A DNA stretch of 64,000 nt. It comes from Corynebacterium gallinarum (GTDB taxonomy: Bacteria; Actinomycetota; Actinomycetes; Mycobacteriales; Mycobacteriaceae). The DNA lies in NCBI RefSeq assembly GCF_014837045.1, contig NZ_JACSPR010000010.1, positions 27,039 to 91,038 on the forward strand, given 5' to 3'. Position numbers and translations under genes: made by a program. The number at the start of each line of letters is the position of its first letter. The first letter of the stretch is position 1. Below, piece after piece: positions 18,332 through 27,171 of the stretch. The notes under the pieces are model-generated. The model did not search any database. It was not told the DNA's origin and saw only the letters and a program-made list of their open reading frames with translations.

Positions 18332-19288
18332 CTATCTGTTCTCCTTCGGAGTATCAGGCACGACATTGACGTTGCCGGGGATTGCACCTTCGGCATCGGC
18401 CAGCGCGGCGAGCTGGCGGGCGGTGAGGTTGCGGGTGCTGCCCTTTTCAAAGTGCTTCTCCAGGTAGTACTGACCCACCATGAGCACCGAGGTGATCACC
18501 AGGTACCACGTGGCGGCCACCAGCAGCATCGGGACCGGCTCGAACAGGGAGTAAGCGATGTCCATGCTGCGGCCGTAGAGCTCCAGGGAATACGGCACCG
18601 CCACCACCAGCGAGGTGGTCTTCAGCATGGAGATCAGCTCATTGCCGGTCGGGGGGATGATGATGCGCATCGCCTGGGGCAGCACCGTGCGGCGCATGGT
18701 CAGCGACCAGCCCATGCCCAGTGCCTTGGAGGCCTCCATCTGGCCCTCCGGTACGGCCTGGATGCCGGAACGGACGATCTCCGCCATGTAGGCGGCCTCG
18801 TTCAGGCCCAGACCCAGCACCGCGAGGATGAACATGTTGGACAGGAAGTTCTGCAGATCAAGCTCCGCGAAACCGAGGTTGACGGTCTGGTAGAGCGAAC
18901 CCAGCAGACCCCAGAACACCAGCTGGACGTAGATCGGGGTGCCACGGAAGATCCACAGGTACAGCCAGGCCACACCCTGCAGCACCGGGTTGCCGGACAT
19001 GCGCATCACCGCGAGGGTGGCGCCGAGCACCACACCGATGATCATGGACAACACCGTCAGGGCGATGGTGTGCAGCGCGGCGGTGGCGATGCGGGTGTCA
19101 AAGAGGTAGGTCAGGTAGGTGTCCCAGCCGTAGGCCTCATTGTTGAGCGCGCCGATGATGAACCAGGCCAGCAGGGCCAGGATGATCGCGGCGGCGACCC
19201 ACCTGCCGGGGTGGCGCAGTGGTCTGGCCTCGATGGGCTTCGGTGTGGCCCGGGTGGTGGACCCACCGGGGGAAACAGGTTGTGACAT
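18332..19288 (-). CDS. Polar amino-acid ABC transporter permease
   Basis: A 318-aa HisM/GlnP-type permease. After a basic N-terminal stretch there is one helix (about 30-50), then the transmembrane core. The conserved EAA loop reads EAAYMAEIVRSGIQAVPEGQMEASKALG, split here as EAAYMAEIVRSG plus QAVPEGQMEASKALG. The C-terminal tail after the last helix is about 50 residues and hydrophilic. It lies between the binding-protein and ATPase genes in one operon. A single permease gene suggests a homodimer. Confidence 0.93.
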   Translation of the reverse strand: MSQPVSPGGSTTRATPKPIEARPLRHPGRWVAAAIILALLAWFIIGALNNEAYGWDTYLTYLFDTRIATAALHTIALTVLSMIIGVVLGATLAVMRMSGNPVLQGVAWLYLWIFRGTPIYVQLVFWGLLGSLYQTVNLGFAELDLQNFLSNMFILAVLGLGLNEAAYMAEIVRSGIQAVPEGQMEASKALGMGWSLTMRRTVLPQAMRIIIPPTGNELISMLKTTSLVVAVPYSLELYGRSMDIAYSLFEPVPMLLVAATWYLVITSVLMVGQYYLEKHFEKGSTRNLTARQLAALADAEGAIPGNVNVVPDTPKENR

Positions 19289-19344
19289 GTCACGTGTCCT
19301 TTTGATGAAAGTGTTGTGAAGAAGAAAATCAGGGATAGACGGTG

Positions 19345-20292
19345 TTAACCGGCGAGCTCGTCGAGGGGCACCTCATTGATCAGTGCCTCCTCCAGCAGGC
19401 CCTCCTCGATGCCCCACTGGGCGAGGATGCGTTCGTAGTCGCCGGAGTCGATGAGGTGCTGGAAGGCGCGTGTCGCCACGGGGGTCAGTTCGGACTCCTT
19501 GGGCAGGGCGAAACCAAAGGGTGCGGCCATGAAGATATCACCGACCAGTTCGATGTGGTCATCGGAGCGGGCCACAGCCCAGGCAGTGATGGGGGAGTCC
19601 GCAGCCAGGGCGTCCGCGCGGCCCAGGATCAGGGCGGTGGCGGCGGTGTCGGCGGTGTCATAGGCCAGCACCGTGATGGGTTCCTTGCCTTCCGCCACGC
19701 ACTGCTCGGACTTGGGGCGCACATCATCGGTTTCCGCGACCGTGGTGCGCTGCACCGCGATAGTCAAGCCGCAGGCATTGTCCGGGTCGATGTCCTCCGC
19801 GCGGTCACTGCTCTGGGCCCACTGGACACCGGCGTAGAGGAAGTCGATGAAGTCGAAGTTCTCCCGGCGTTCCTCATTGTCGGTGAACCCGGAGGCCCCC
19901 AGGTCCACGGTGCCCGCCTGGACCGACGGCAGGATCAGGGAGAAATCCTGTTCCTGGGGCTGGTAGTCCAGGCCCATCACACCGGCCATGGCGCGCGCCA
20001 GATCCATCTCCACGCCGATGATCTCACCGTCGGAGTCCTTGAACTCAAACGGTGGGAACGGGGGATTGGCACCCGCGGTGAGCACACCACGCTCGGCCAG
20101 GGCTGCAGGCACCATCGCCTCGAGCTCCGGGACAGGTTCGGGGACGATCTGCTCCCAGCCCTCCGGGGTGCCCTGTTCCTCGTTGGTCACACAGGATGTC
20201 AGGGCCAGTGAGGCTGCCACGGCACCGACCACGGCCGTGACGCCACGCAGCATACGGTGGCTGCCGCGCAATCGGGTCAAACTCTCAATCAT
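19345..20292 (-). CDS. Amino-acid ABC transporter substrate-binding lipoprotein
   Basis: A 315-aa SBP_bac_3-family binding protein. The N-terminus has a signal peptide ending in the lipobox LTSC (residues about 31-34), so it is a lipoprotein anchored outside the membrane. The mature part shows the family sequence GVLTAGANPPFPPFEF, EIIGVEMDLARAMAGVMG and LGASGFTDNEERRENFDF. It is the first gene of the transporter operon. TAATAT (rc at 20301-20306) lies 8 bases before the ATG, suggesting a leaderless mRNA. Confidence 0.95.
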   Translation of the reverse strand: MIESLTRLRGSHRMLRGVTAVVGAVAASLALTSCVTNEEQGTPEGWEQIVPEPVPELEAMVPAALAERGVLTAGANPPFPPFEFKDSDGEIIGVEMDLARAMAGVMGLDYQPQEQDFSLILPSVQAGTVDLGASGFTDNEERRENFDFIDFLYAGVQWAQSSDRAEDIDPDNACGLTIAVQRTTVAETDDVRPKSEQCVAEGKEPITVLAYDTADTAATALILGRADALAADSPITAWAVARSDDHIELVGDIFMAAPFGFALPKESELTPVATRAFQHLIDSGDYERILAQWGIEEGLLEEALINEVPLDELAG

Positions 20293-20439
20293 AAGGGCAG
20301 ATATTACAGGTAGGTGTGCCCATTGCCCGAAGCGCCGGTGGGAGGAGCGGCTCTGCGCGGGGCGATCCGCCTTTATGGTGGGGGAACCCCCACCTTGGGA
20401 TGGATAGCCGGGTACCTATGGCACAGGTAGCGTGGAGCT

Positions 20440-21264
20440 ATGACCAGTGTGGAAATCAGAGTCGTCCTCATTCTGCTCGGCCTGGTGCTGCTGTTCGGAC
20501 TGGTGATCTGGGCGATTTCCACCGTGCTGCGCCGACGCCGCATGGAGGAGATCAACAGGGGACCGGGCAACCCGGAGGAGCCGGCACCCACCCAGCCGTG
20601 GCGCAGGTTCACCGGTGCGCTGGCGGCTCCCCATGCCCGCCCGGAGTGGGTGCGGGTGCGTGAGAACAGACGTCTGCATTCCGCTGATCAGGTGTATTTC
20701 GGGTTCGCCTCGGTGCTGTCACCCTTCACCGTGATCAATGCCCTGCGCGCGGACTGGGGTGTCCGGAACGCCGATCAGGCCCGCAAACGCCTCAGCCAGG
20801 CGCAGCAGGTCATCACCGAGCATGCCGCTGCGGTGCTCGCGCAGCGGGGCCTGCCGGAGGGGACGGGGGAGCTCCGCGCGAAGCTGGTGCGCGCCGGGGC
20901 GCCCGGGGAGCTTGTCGACGACTTCCTCACCCGCACCGATGTTGCCCCCGATACACAGGTCATCATCGACACCGACGGTCTTGCCTTCGACATCGCCCGG
21001 GTGGCCAACCTCGCCCGCTGGTCGGGGTATGTCCGCTATGTTGAGCCCGATCAGTGCACGGAGCATCTGGACGCCCTGGGGATCGCTGCGGTGGCGGTGT
21101 TCCGCAGCTGGGACGATTTCGCCGACGCCTTCCTGGCAGGACAGGCCACCCGGTTCAAGGGCGGGGCCAAGCACTACACCCAGGCCGTGGAGTGGCTGCG
21201 CACCGATACGGACAGCCCCTGGTTCCGCCAGCCGTGGATCACGGCGGTGAAAACACCCCGGTAG
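20440..21264 (+). CDS. Membrane-anchored DUF1266-domain protein
   Basis: A 274-aa protein with one N-terminal transmembrane helix (about residues 8-30), a basic stop RRRR, a variable linker, and a C-terminal DUF1266-like domain. The domain is recognised by the order LAFDIARVANLARWSGYV, FRSWDDFADAFLAGQATR, and DSPWFRQPW at the end. DUF1266 proteins have no established biochemical role that I know of. TAGCGT (20428-20433) is 6 bases before ATG 20440, suggesting leaderless expression. It is convergent with the DUF368 gene across a perfect hairpin. Confidence 0.75.
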   Translation: MTSVEIRVVLILLGLVLLFGLVIWAISTVLRRRRMEEINRGPGNPEEPAPTQPWRRFTGALAAPHARPEWVRVRENRRLHSADQVYFGFASVLSPFTVINALRADWGVRNADQARKRLSQAQQVITEHAAAVLAQRGLPEGTGELRAKLVRAGAPGELVDDFLTRTDVAPDTQVIIDTDGLAFDIARVANLARWSGYVRYVEPDQCTEHLDALGIAAVAVFRSWDDFADAFLAGQATRFKGGAKHYTQAVEWLRTDTDSPWFRQPWITAVKTPR

Positions 21265-21301
21265 GGCGAATGGGGGGCGGGGGTTGGACGTCGACAAGCA
21301 T

Positions 21302-21327
21302 AAAGCGCCTCCCGGGGGAGGCGCTTT
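21302..21327. terminator. Bidirectional terminator
   Basis: A perfect 12-bp stem, AAAGCGCCTCCC with its complement, around a GG loop. It lies between convergent genes. The A-run on one side and T-run on the other make it work in both directions. Confidence 0.88.
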
Positions 21328-21341
21328 CGTTGTGTGCGGGG

Positions 21342-22358
21342 CTAGACCGGTTTGGTCTCGACCATGACCGCGGAGTCGAGCGTGCGGGTGGAGGTGACCC
21401 GCTCGATGAACATCACCAGGGCCACCACGACCGCACCGATGATGATCGCGGTGATCACGGGCCAGGTCTCACCGGAGGGGCTGAGCAGGTTGGCATCGGA
21501 GTCCTGCCACGGCCACAGGGCACGCAGGGAACCGAGCATGAGGCCGGCCATCACAGCGAGGGTGATGGTGCGGTGGTGCTCCAGAATGTAGGAGAGGATC
21601 TTGATGAACAGCGCGATACCGGTGATCGCACCGAGGATGAACACACCGATGACGTCCCATTCGCGGTTGGACAGCGACGACATGATCGGGGCGTAGAGGC
21701 CCACGGCCAGCAGGAGGAAGGAACCGGAAACACCCGGGAGGACCAGGGCGCACACCGCGATGGCCGCGGCGATGAAGATGATGATCAGCGACGGGTTCTC
21801 CTGCGGCGCGGAGGTGACACTTGTGCCGAAGAAGGAGATCACCGCGCATACCAGGAACAGTGGGATGAGCAGCGGTAGACGCTTCTTGGTATCACGGCCG
21901 TCCATCATGCCGATCGGCACGAGGATGGACACCGCCACCATGCCGAGGAACAGTCCGCGGGAGATCTCGGGGTGGTTCTCCACGAAGTTGGAGAGCACCG
22001 TGGACAGGGTGAACACCGCGGTAACCATGCCGACGCCCACGGCACCGAGGAACCACCAGTCGATACCGGCCACAGCCGACTTCAACCGGGAGCGGTCCTT
22101 GATGGCCACCTTGATCAGGTCGATGAGCTTCTCGCCATTGTGCAGGGCACGCTCATACATGCCGATGACCAGGGCGACTGTGCCACCGGAGATGCCCGGC
22201 ACCAGCTCAGCCATGCCGATCAGTCCGCCGCGGATGATGTTCCACAGCACCGCCAGTGGCGTCTTCTTCGTCTTGGCGGGGTAGACGTGGTGGGGGGTTG
22301 TGGTGCCCGGGGAGTCCCGGAGCTCTGTCTGCGTGGCGTCGGGGTTGGTGGCGCTCAT
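21342..22358 (-). CDS. DUF368 polyprenyl-phosphate transporter (PopT-like)
   Basis: A 338-aa integral membrane protein with about eight to ten helices. The DUF368 signature is clear: GLIGMAELVPGISGGTVALVIGMYE near residue 45 and the second-half repeat CALVLPGVSGSFLLLAVGLY, split here into PGISGGT and PGVSGS motifs. DUF368 (PopT) proteins were recently shown to move undecaprenyl phosphate back across the membrane for cell-wall synthesis. In a Corynebacterium, decaprenyl phosphate used for arabinogalactan could also be a substrate; that is inference. A TATAAT box lies very close to the ATG, so the exact start is slightly uncertain. Confidence 0.85.
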   Translation of the reverse strand: MSATNPDATQTELRDSPGTTTPHHVYPAKTKKTPLAVLWNIIRGGLIGMAELVPGISGGTVALVIGMYERALHNGEKLIDLIKVAIKDRSRLKSAVAGIDWWFLGAVGVGMVTAVFTLSTVLSNFVENHPEISRGLFLGMVAVSILVPIGMMDGRDTKKRLPLLIPLFLVCAVISFFGTSVTSAPQENPSLIIIFIAAAIAVCALVLPGVSGSFLLLAVGLYAPIMSSLSNREWDVIGVFILGAITGIALFIKILSYILEHHRTITLAVMAGLMLGSLRALWPWQDSDANLLSPSGETWPVITAIIIGAVVVALVMFIERVTSTRTLDSAVMVETKPV

Positions 22359-22431
22359 AGGATTATACGGTCTTTCGTCGCTAACGGGGGTTAAACGATT
22401 AGAACTATACGGGGATCGGGGCGGTAAATGC

Positions 22432-22689
22432 TTATCGACGGGCCACTGTGAGTACAGTCATGCCGGCCAGCAGGCTGGTCGCTGCCACCAGGATCCACCA
22501 CACCCACACCGGGATCACCGTGTTCCAGATGGTGATGACAACTCCGAAGAACATAGTGGTGAGGATCGCCTCCACGCCCGTGCGCACCGGTGGGTGGGAG
22601 CGTCGGTGCAGGCGTCGGAAAGCCAGGAGGAGGGAGAGGGCTGCGGCGAGGATCAGCACCCAGCCGATGATGAGGTTGAAATCCCACAT
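22432..22689 (-). CDS. Small membrane protein of unknown function
   Basis: An 85-aa protein with about three hydrophobic segments: residues 5-24, 39-60 and 63-81. A basic loop (RRLHRRSH) lies between the first two. It begins 4 bases after the stop of the serine hydrolase gene and so belongs to the regulator-hydrolase operon. It could protect against, or assist, the hydrolase, but no family is recognised. Confidence 0.7.
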   Translation of the reverse strand: MWDFNLIIGWVLILAAALSLLLAFRRLHRRSHPPVRTGVEAILTTMFFGVVITIWNTVIPVWVWWILVAATSLLAGMTVLTVARR

Positions 22690-22693
22690 CAGA

Positions 22694-23707
22694 TCACTCC
22701 TTTGTCCGGGCGTGGTTCAACAGGACCCGCCCCAGATCCTCCATGCCAGCGTTGGTGTCGGTGATGGCAAACGCCGCTGTGTTGGTGGAGGGATCAATCA
22801 GCAGCATGGACATGAAACCCCCGGTCCCACCGTTGTGGAAGACGGTGTCACCGGTGTCGTGGGCCCAGGTGTAATCCGGCAGGGGTGTGCTCAGCACATG
22901 ATCAGCCCAGATCGCCATGTCCCGGGCGGAGGATCGCAGGGCACCGGCCGGTGCGTCGGCTTCCATCTCCCACGGGATGGATTCCCGCCCGCGGGTGGTC
23001 AGGCCCCGTGGGGCGTCCCCGGGTACAGATCCGGGGGTCATGAGGTAGGTGTCCTCCATTCCCAGTGGGGTCAGGATCTCATCCTGGATCAGGGTGGGGT
23101 AGGAAGTGCCGGCGGCTTCGGCCAGCAGTTGCCCCAGCAGGGCGAACCCGAAGTTGGAGTAGGCGACCTGTCCGCGGTCAGTCAGGGAGGTGGCCCGGGC
23201 GGTGTCGAAGAGTTCCTCTCGCGTGTGGTCGGCATAGGGATTGCCGCCGGTGACCGAGGCGATGAACTGCGGCAGTCCCATCTTCGCCAGACGTGGCAGA
23301 CCGGAGGTGTGCGTGGCCAGCTCCTTCAGGGTGGCATCATTGATCTCTGAACCGGTGGCCTCGATGATCTCGCCGACCGTGGTGTCCAGAGTCAGTTCCC
23401 CGAGGTCGATGGCTTGGGCGAGCAGGTCCGCGGTGAAGGTCTTGGTGATGGACCCGATCTCGAACTCGGTGTGTTCATCTGATCCCAGGCCGGCAAACGT
23501 GGCCTGTCCGTCCCGGAGGATGAATGCCGAGATGTTCCGGCTGCCCGGTGGTGCGTGCTCCGCGAGGATGGCCGCCAGGGTGGGATCACCGGTGTGCCGG
23601 GTGGCGGTGGTGATGGGCCTGGGGCCGATGGCCAGGGCGAGCGCTGCGGTGGCGATGGTGGCTGTCAGGGCTGCGACGATGGTGAGAATGGTGGTGGTTC
23701 TGCGCAT
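22694..23707 (-). CDS. Secreted class C beta-lactamase-like serine hydrolase
   Basis: A 337-aa protein with an N-terminal signal or anchor helix (residues 5-27) and the beta-lactamase/penicillin-binding fold. The catalytic SxxK reads SITK (86-89), the YxN motif is YSN (183-185), and the third motif is HNGG in place of KTG. HxG-type third motifs are usual in esterase and D-aminopeptidase relatives, so hydrolysis of beta-lactams is not implied. It lies 6 bases after the regulator gene and probably depends on it. Whether it is exported fully or membrane-anchored is unclear. Confidence 0.85.
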   Translation of the reverse strand: MRRTTTILTIVAALTATIATAALALAIGPRPITTATRHTGDPTLAAILAEHAPPGSRNISAFILRDGQATFAGLGSDEHTEFEIGSITKTFTADLLAQAIDLGELTLDTTVGEIIEATGSEINDATLKELATHTSGLPRLAKMGLPQFIASVTGGNPYADHTREELFDTARATSLTDRGQVAYSNFGFALLGQLLAEAAGTSYPTLIQDEILTPLGMEDTYLMTPGSVPGDAPRGLTTRGRESIPWEMEADAPAGALRSSARDMAIWADHVLSTPLPDYTWAHDTGDTVFHNGGTGGFMSMLLIDPSTNTAAFAITDTNAGMEDLGRVLLNHARTKE

Positions 23708-23713
23708 GGTGGG

Positions 23714-24181
23714 TTATGCCTCCTCCATGGCCAGGATGATCGCCAGCAGGGCCACCACCCGCTTCGGCCTGATTGAATGATGTCCGCGCGAATCCTTCTG
23801 AATCCAGCCTGCAGACTGGAGTGCGGACAGATGGTGGTATCCGGTTCCGGTGGAGGTGACGATGCCTGCCTCCACGAGCTCAGCCACGGAGGCGGGGTGA
23901 TGGAGCAGATGCTGCAGGATCCGGCCCCGCACCGGATGGGCGGTGGCAGCCAGGTTGGTCATCGTCTCATCCCAGGACGCCTCGGTGAGATGCGCGGTGG
24001 GTCGCTCCCATTCATAGGCGTAGGTGGCATCCCCGATGTTGATCTCACCTCGGTAGCACACGGAGCCCGCGGCTTCTGAGCCGTCAGGGGAGGAGGTGGC
24101 GCCCTCCAGGGCATCGACACGTTCCTCCAGCGCCCGCACGCGATCGAGGAGCTCAGTCATCCTGCCAGTCTGTGATTCCAT
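23714..24181 (-). CDS. ArsR-like winged-helix repressor with N-terminal coiled coil
   Basis: Starting at ATG 24181 gives 155 aa; ATG 24160 is an alternative. The N-terminus (LLDRVRALEERVDALEG) is a short heptad coiled coil. The C-terminal half is a winged helix: AHPVRGRILQHLL, SVAELVEAG, then TGYHHLSALQSAGWI. The open frame runs further upstream through the operator and tRNA, which is clearly not coding. It is the first gene of the operon with the serine hydrolase and small membrane protein. The palindrome directly upstream is its likely autoregulatory operator. Confidence 0.8.
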   Translation of the reverse strand: MESQTGRMTELLDRVRALEERVDALEGATSSPDGSEAAGSVCYRGEINIGDATYAYEWERPTAHLTEASWDETMTNLAATAHPVRGRILQHLLHHPASVAELVEAGIVTSTGTGYHHLSALQSAGWIQKDSRGHHSIRPKRVVALLAIILAMEEA

Positions 24182-24187
24182 AATTCT

Positions 24188-24211
24188 ATAGTTCCAGAAT
24201 TCTAGAAGTAT
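24188..24211. promoter_or_regulatory. 24-bp imperfect palindrome, probable operator
   Basis: Centred at 24199/24200 around AGAATTCT, with only two mismatched base pairs across 12-base arms. The inner part reads TTCCAGAATTCTAGAA. It ends 6 bases before the ATG of the winged-helix regulator gene, so a dimeric regulator bound here would block its own operon. Confidence 0.8.
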
Positions 24212-24231
24212 CGCAATGGGGTGAGGGTATG

Positions 24232-24275
24232 AAAAATCCGCCGCCCTCCATCCGGATAGGGATGAAGGGCGGCAG
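24232..24275 (-). terminator. Terminator of tRNA-Leu
   Basis: A 13-bp stem with one mismatch (24241-24253 with 24260-24272) and a 6-base loop. On the minus strand it is followed by ATTTTTC. It sits 15 bases after the CCA end of the tRNA. Confidence 0.85.
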
Positions 24276-24290
24276 ATTATCTTGCGGATA

Positions 24291-24367
24291 TGGTGCCCCA
24301 GGTGGGACTCGAACCCACACTGGACGGGTTTTGAATCCGTTGCCTCTGCCAATTGGGCTACTAGGGC
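24291..24367 (-). tRNA. tRNA-Leu (anticodon CAA), short variable loop
   Basis: A 77-base cloverleaf including encoded CCA. The acceptor stem GCCCTAG pairs fully with CTGGGGC (one G-U). The T-arm GTGGG-TTCGAGT-CCCAC is perfect. The anticodon stem ACGGA/CCCGT has one A-C mismatch and the loop is TTCAAAA, giving anticodon CAA for UUG. The discriminator base is A. The variable region is only 5 bases (CCAGT), whereas leucine tRNAs normally carry a long variable arm. The D stem has only three good pairs. Identity follows the anticodon; the class I shape is discussed in the findings. Confidence 0.9.
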
Positions 24368-24495
24368 TGATGCATATGGCGTGCAGTGCTAAAGCAATAT
24401 TAGACCACCGTGGAAAAACATGGAAAACCGCCCCCCGGTTAACCGGGCATGCCCCCTTGGGACACCTGGTTTTGCTCTGGCCTAGACTCGGGGAG

Positions 24496-27171
24496 GTGAC
24501 TGAGAAGACTGACCAGACCCTGATGCTCATCGACGGCCACTCCATGGCCTTCCGTGCGTTCTTCGCCCTGCCTGCGGAGAATTTCTCCACCACAGGGGGC
24601 CAGAACACCAACGCGGTATACGGCTTTCTCTCCATGCTGGCCACCCTGCTCAAGGAGGAACAGCCCTCACATATTGCGGTGGCGTTCGATGTGGGGCGCA
24701 AGACCTTCCGCACCGACCTCTTCCCGGCCTACAAGGCCCAGCGTGAGGCCACCCCGCCGGAGTTCAAGGGGCAGGTGGAGATTCTCAAGGACGTGCTCAA
24801 GACGCTGGGGATCACCACCATCGAGAAGGAGGACTACGAGGCTGATGATGTCATCGCCACGCTGGCGGTGGCGGCGAAGCCCCTGGGCTATGACACCCTG
24901 ATCGTCACCGGCGACCGTGACTCCTTCCAGCTGGTCAATGACACCACCACGGTGCTCTATCCGATGCGCGGTGTCTCCGTCCTGCACCGTTTCACCCCGG
25001 AAGCCGTGGAGGAGAAATACGGGCTCACGCCACAGCAGTACCCGGATTTCGCGGCGCTGCGTGGTGACCCCTCGGACAACCTGCCCAACATCCCGGGCGT
25101 GGGGGAGAAGACCGCCACCAGGTGGATCGTGGAATACGGCTCCCTGGACAATCTGCTGGAGCACGCCGATGAGATCAAGGGCAAGGTCGGCAACAGCTTC
25201 CGCGAGCGCCTGGATCAGGTCCGTATGAACCGCCAGCTCACCGAGATGATCAAGGACATGGAACTGCCCGTCAGTCCGGATGATCTGGAGATGCGCACCG
25301 CGGATGTCGCCGAGGTGGCCACTGAATTCGATGCGCTGGAGTTCGGGACCAACCTGCGTGAGCGGGTCCTGGCTGCGGTGAAGACCGACGGTGAGATCCC
25401 GGTCGGGGAGGTACAGGATCGGGATGAGGTGGGCGTCGATACGCTCCCGCTGGACGAGTGGCTGAGCACCCGCGGGGGACGTCCCCTGGCGGTGGCCGTG
25501 ACCGGCGTGGGCACCCCGGCGACCGGGGACGCGCACTCCATCGCGATCGTGGACACCGACCGTCGCGCCGTGGTCGCTGACCTGGCGGATGTCACCCCGG
25601 AGGCTGAGAATGCCCTGGCCGACTGGCTCTCCGATGAGGCTTCCCCGAAGCTGCTCCACGGTGCGAAGGCGGTCTTCCACATGCTCGCCGGTCGTGGTTT
25701 CGAGCTGCGCGGCATCGAGCACGACACCGCGATCGCGGCCTACCTGCTGCGCCCAGGCCAGCGCACCTATGAGCTTGCCGACGTCTACCAGCGCCACCTG
25801 CAGCGTCAGCTCAACCCCAGCAACAACGGCAGTAATCAACTCACCCTCCTTGACGCCGGTGATTCCCAGGCGCTGGTGGATGAGGCCGTCGCCATCCTCG
25901 AGTTGGCGGAGGAACTGACCACCCAGCTCCAGGAGATCAACGGTTTCGAGCTGTACCGTGACCTGGAGATCCCGCTGCTCAGCATTCTCGCCCGCATGGA
26001 GGCCACCGGCATCGCCGTGGACGTGGCCACCCTCGAGGAGCAGCTGGAGACCTTCATCGACCAGGTCACCCGCGAGGAGGAGGCCGCCCGTGAGCTTGCC
26101 GACGATCCCACCCTCAACCTGTCCAGCCCCAAGCAGCTGCAGACCGTGCTGTTTGAGACCTTCGGTATGCCCAAGACCAAGAAGACCAAGACCGGTTACT
26201 CCACCGCCGCCGCCGAGATCGAGGCGCTGGCAGTGAAGAATCCACACCCATTCCTGGACCACCTGCTGGCCCACCGCCAATACCAGAAGATGAAGACCAC
26301 CCTGGAGGGACTCATCCGCTCGGTGGGCTCGGATGGTCGTATCCACACCACCTTCAACCAGACCGTGGCCTCCACGGGGCGTTTGTCTTCTACCGATCCG
26401 AACCTGCAGAACATCCCGGTGCGCACCGAGGCGGGACGCAAGATCCGTTCGGGCTTCGTGGTGGGTGAGGGCTATGACACCCTGCTCACAGCCGACTATT
26501 CCCAGATCGAGATGCGCGTTATGGCCCACCTCTCCCAGGATCCGGGCCTGATCGAGGCGTACCAGGCGGGTGAGGACCTCCACAACTACGTGGGTTCGAA
26601 GGTGTTCGACGTGCCGATCGACGGTGTCACCCCTGAGCTGCGCCGCCGGGTCAAGGCCATGTCCTACGGCCTGGTTTACGGGCTCTCCGCGTTCGGCCTG
26701 TCCCAGCAGCTGGGTATCCCGGCCGGTGAGGCGAAAACCATCATGGAAAGCTACTTCGAGCGCTTCGGCGGGGTGCAGCGCTATCTTGCGGAGGTGGTGG
26801 ACCAGGCGCGCAAATCCGGGTACACCGAGACCCTGTTCGGACGTCGCCGCTACCTGCCGGAACTCAACTCTGACAACCGGGTGGCCCGTGAAAACGCCGA
26901 ACGCGCCGCGCTCAACGCCCCGATCCAGGGCACGGCCGCCGACATCATCAAGGTGGCGATGATCCGGGTTGACCGCGAACTGCGCACCGCCGGGGTTAAA
27001 TCCCGCGTCCTGTTGCAGGTCCATGACGAACTCGTCGTCGAGATCGCCCCCGGTGAACTCGAGCAGGTCCAGGAGATCCTGGAACGCGAGATGGACAACG
27101 CGATCACACTGCGCGTGCCGCTCGAGGTCTCAGCCGGCAGTGGGCGTGACTGGGACACCGCCGCGCACTAG
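24496..27171 (+). CDS. polA: DNA polymerase I
   Basis: PolA (891 aa) fills gaps and removes primers. The N-terminal 5' nuclease domain begins LMLIDGHSMAFRAFF. The middle 3'-5' exonuclease-like domain lacks the metal-binding DxE (it reads LAVAVTGVG where FDTET is expected), so proofreading is probably absent, as in mycobacteria. The C-terminal polymerase domain has TGRLSSTDPNLQNIP, DYSQIEMRVMAHLS and VHDELV. The frame is open further upstream through the tRNA. I chose GTG 24496 because TAGACT (24483-24488) sits 7 bases before it, a leaderless pattern. Confidence 0.97.
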   Translation: MTEKTDQTLMLIDGHSMAFRAFFALPAENFSTTGGQNTNAVYGFLSMLATLLKEEQPSHIAVAFDVGRKTFRTDLFPAYKAQREATPPEFKGQVEILKDVLKTLGITTIEKEDYEADDVIATLAVAAKPLGYDTLIVTGDRDSFQLVNDTTTVLYPMRGVSVLHRFTPEAVEEKYGLTPQQYPDFAALRGDPSDNLPNIPGVGEKTATRWIVEYGSLDNLLEHADEIKGKVGNSFRERLDQVRMNRQLTEMIKDMELPVSPDDLEMRTADVAEVATEFDALEFGTNLRERVLAAVKTDGEIPVGEVQDRDEVGVDTLPLDEWLSTRGGRPLAVAVTGVGTPATGDAHSIAIVDTDRRAVVADLADVTPEAENALADWLSDEASPKLLHGAKAVFHMLAGRGFELRGIEHDTAIAAYLLRPGQRTYELADVYQRHLQRQLNPSNNGSNQLTLLDAGDSQALVDEAVAILELAEELTTQLQEINGFELYRDLEIPLLSILARMEATGIAVDVATLEEQLETFIDQVTREEEAARELADDPTLNLSSPKQLQTVLFETFGMPKTKKTKTGYSTAAAEIEALAVKNPHPFLDHLLAHRQYQKMKTTLEGLIRSVGSDGRIHTTFNQTVASTGRLSSTDPNLQNIPVRTEAGRKIRSGFVVGEGYDTLLTADYSQIEMRVMAHLSQDPGLIEAYQAGEDLHNYVGSKVFDVPIDGVTPELRRRVKAMSYGLVYGLSAFGLSQQLGIPAGEAKTIMESYFERFGGVQRYLAEVVDQARKSGYTETLFGRRRYLPELNSDNRVARENAERAALNAPIQGTAADIIKVAMIRVDRELRTAGVKSRVLLQVHDELVVEIAPGELEQVQEILEREMDNAITLRVPLEVSAGSGRDWDTAAH

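Noticed and set aside
22694..23707. Antibiotic-resistance beta-lactamase
   Set aside because: The third motif is HNGG rather than KTG, and class C-like folds include many esterases and peptidases. Only a serine hydrolase call is supported.
24667..27024. A 785-codon minus-strand frame across polA
   Set aside because: It is antisense to polA, has no ribosome site or recognisable domain, and has shadow-type composition.
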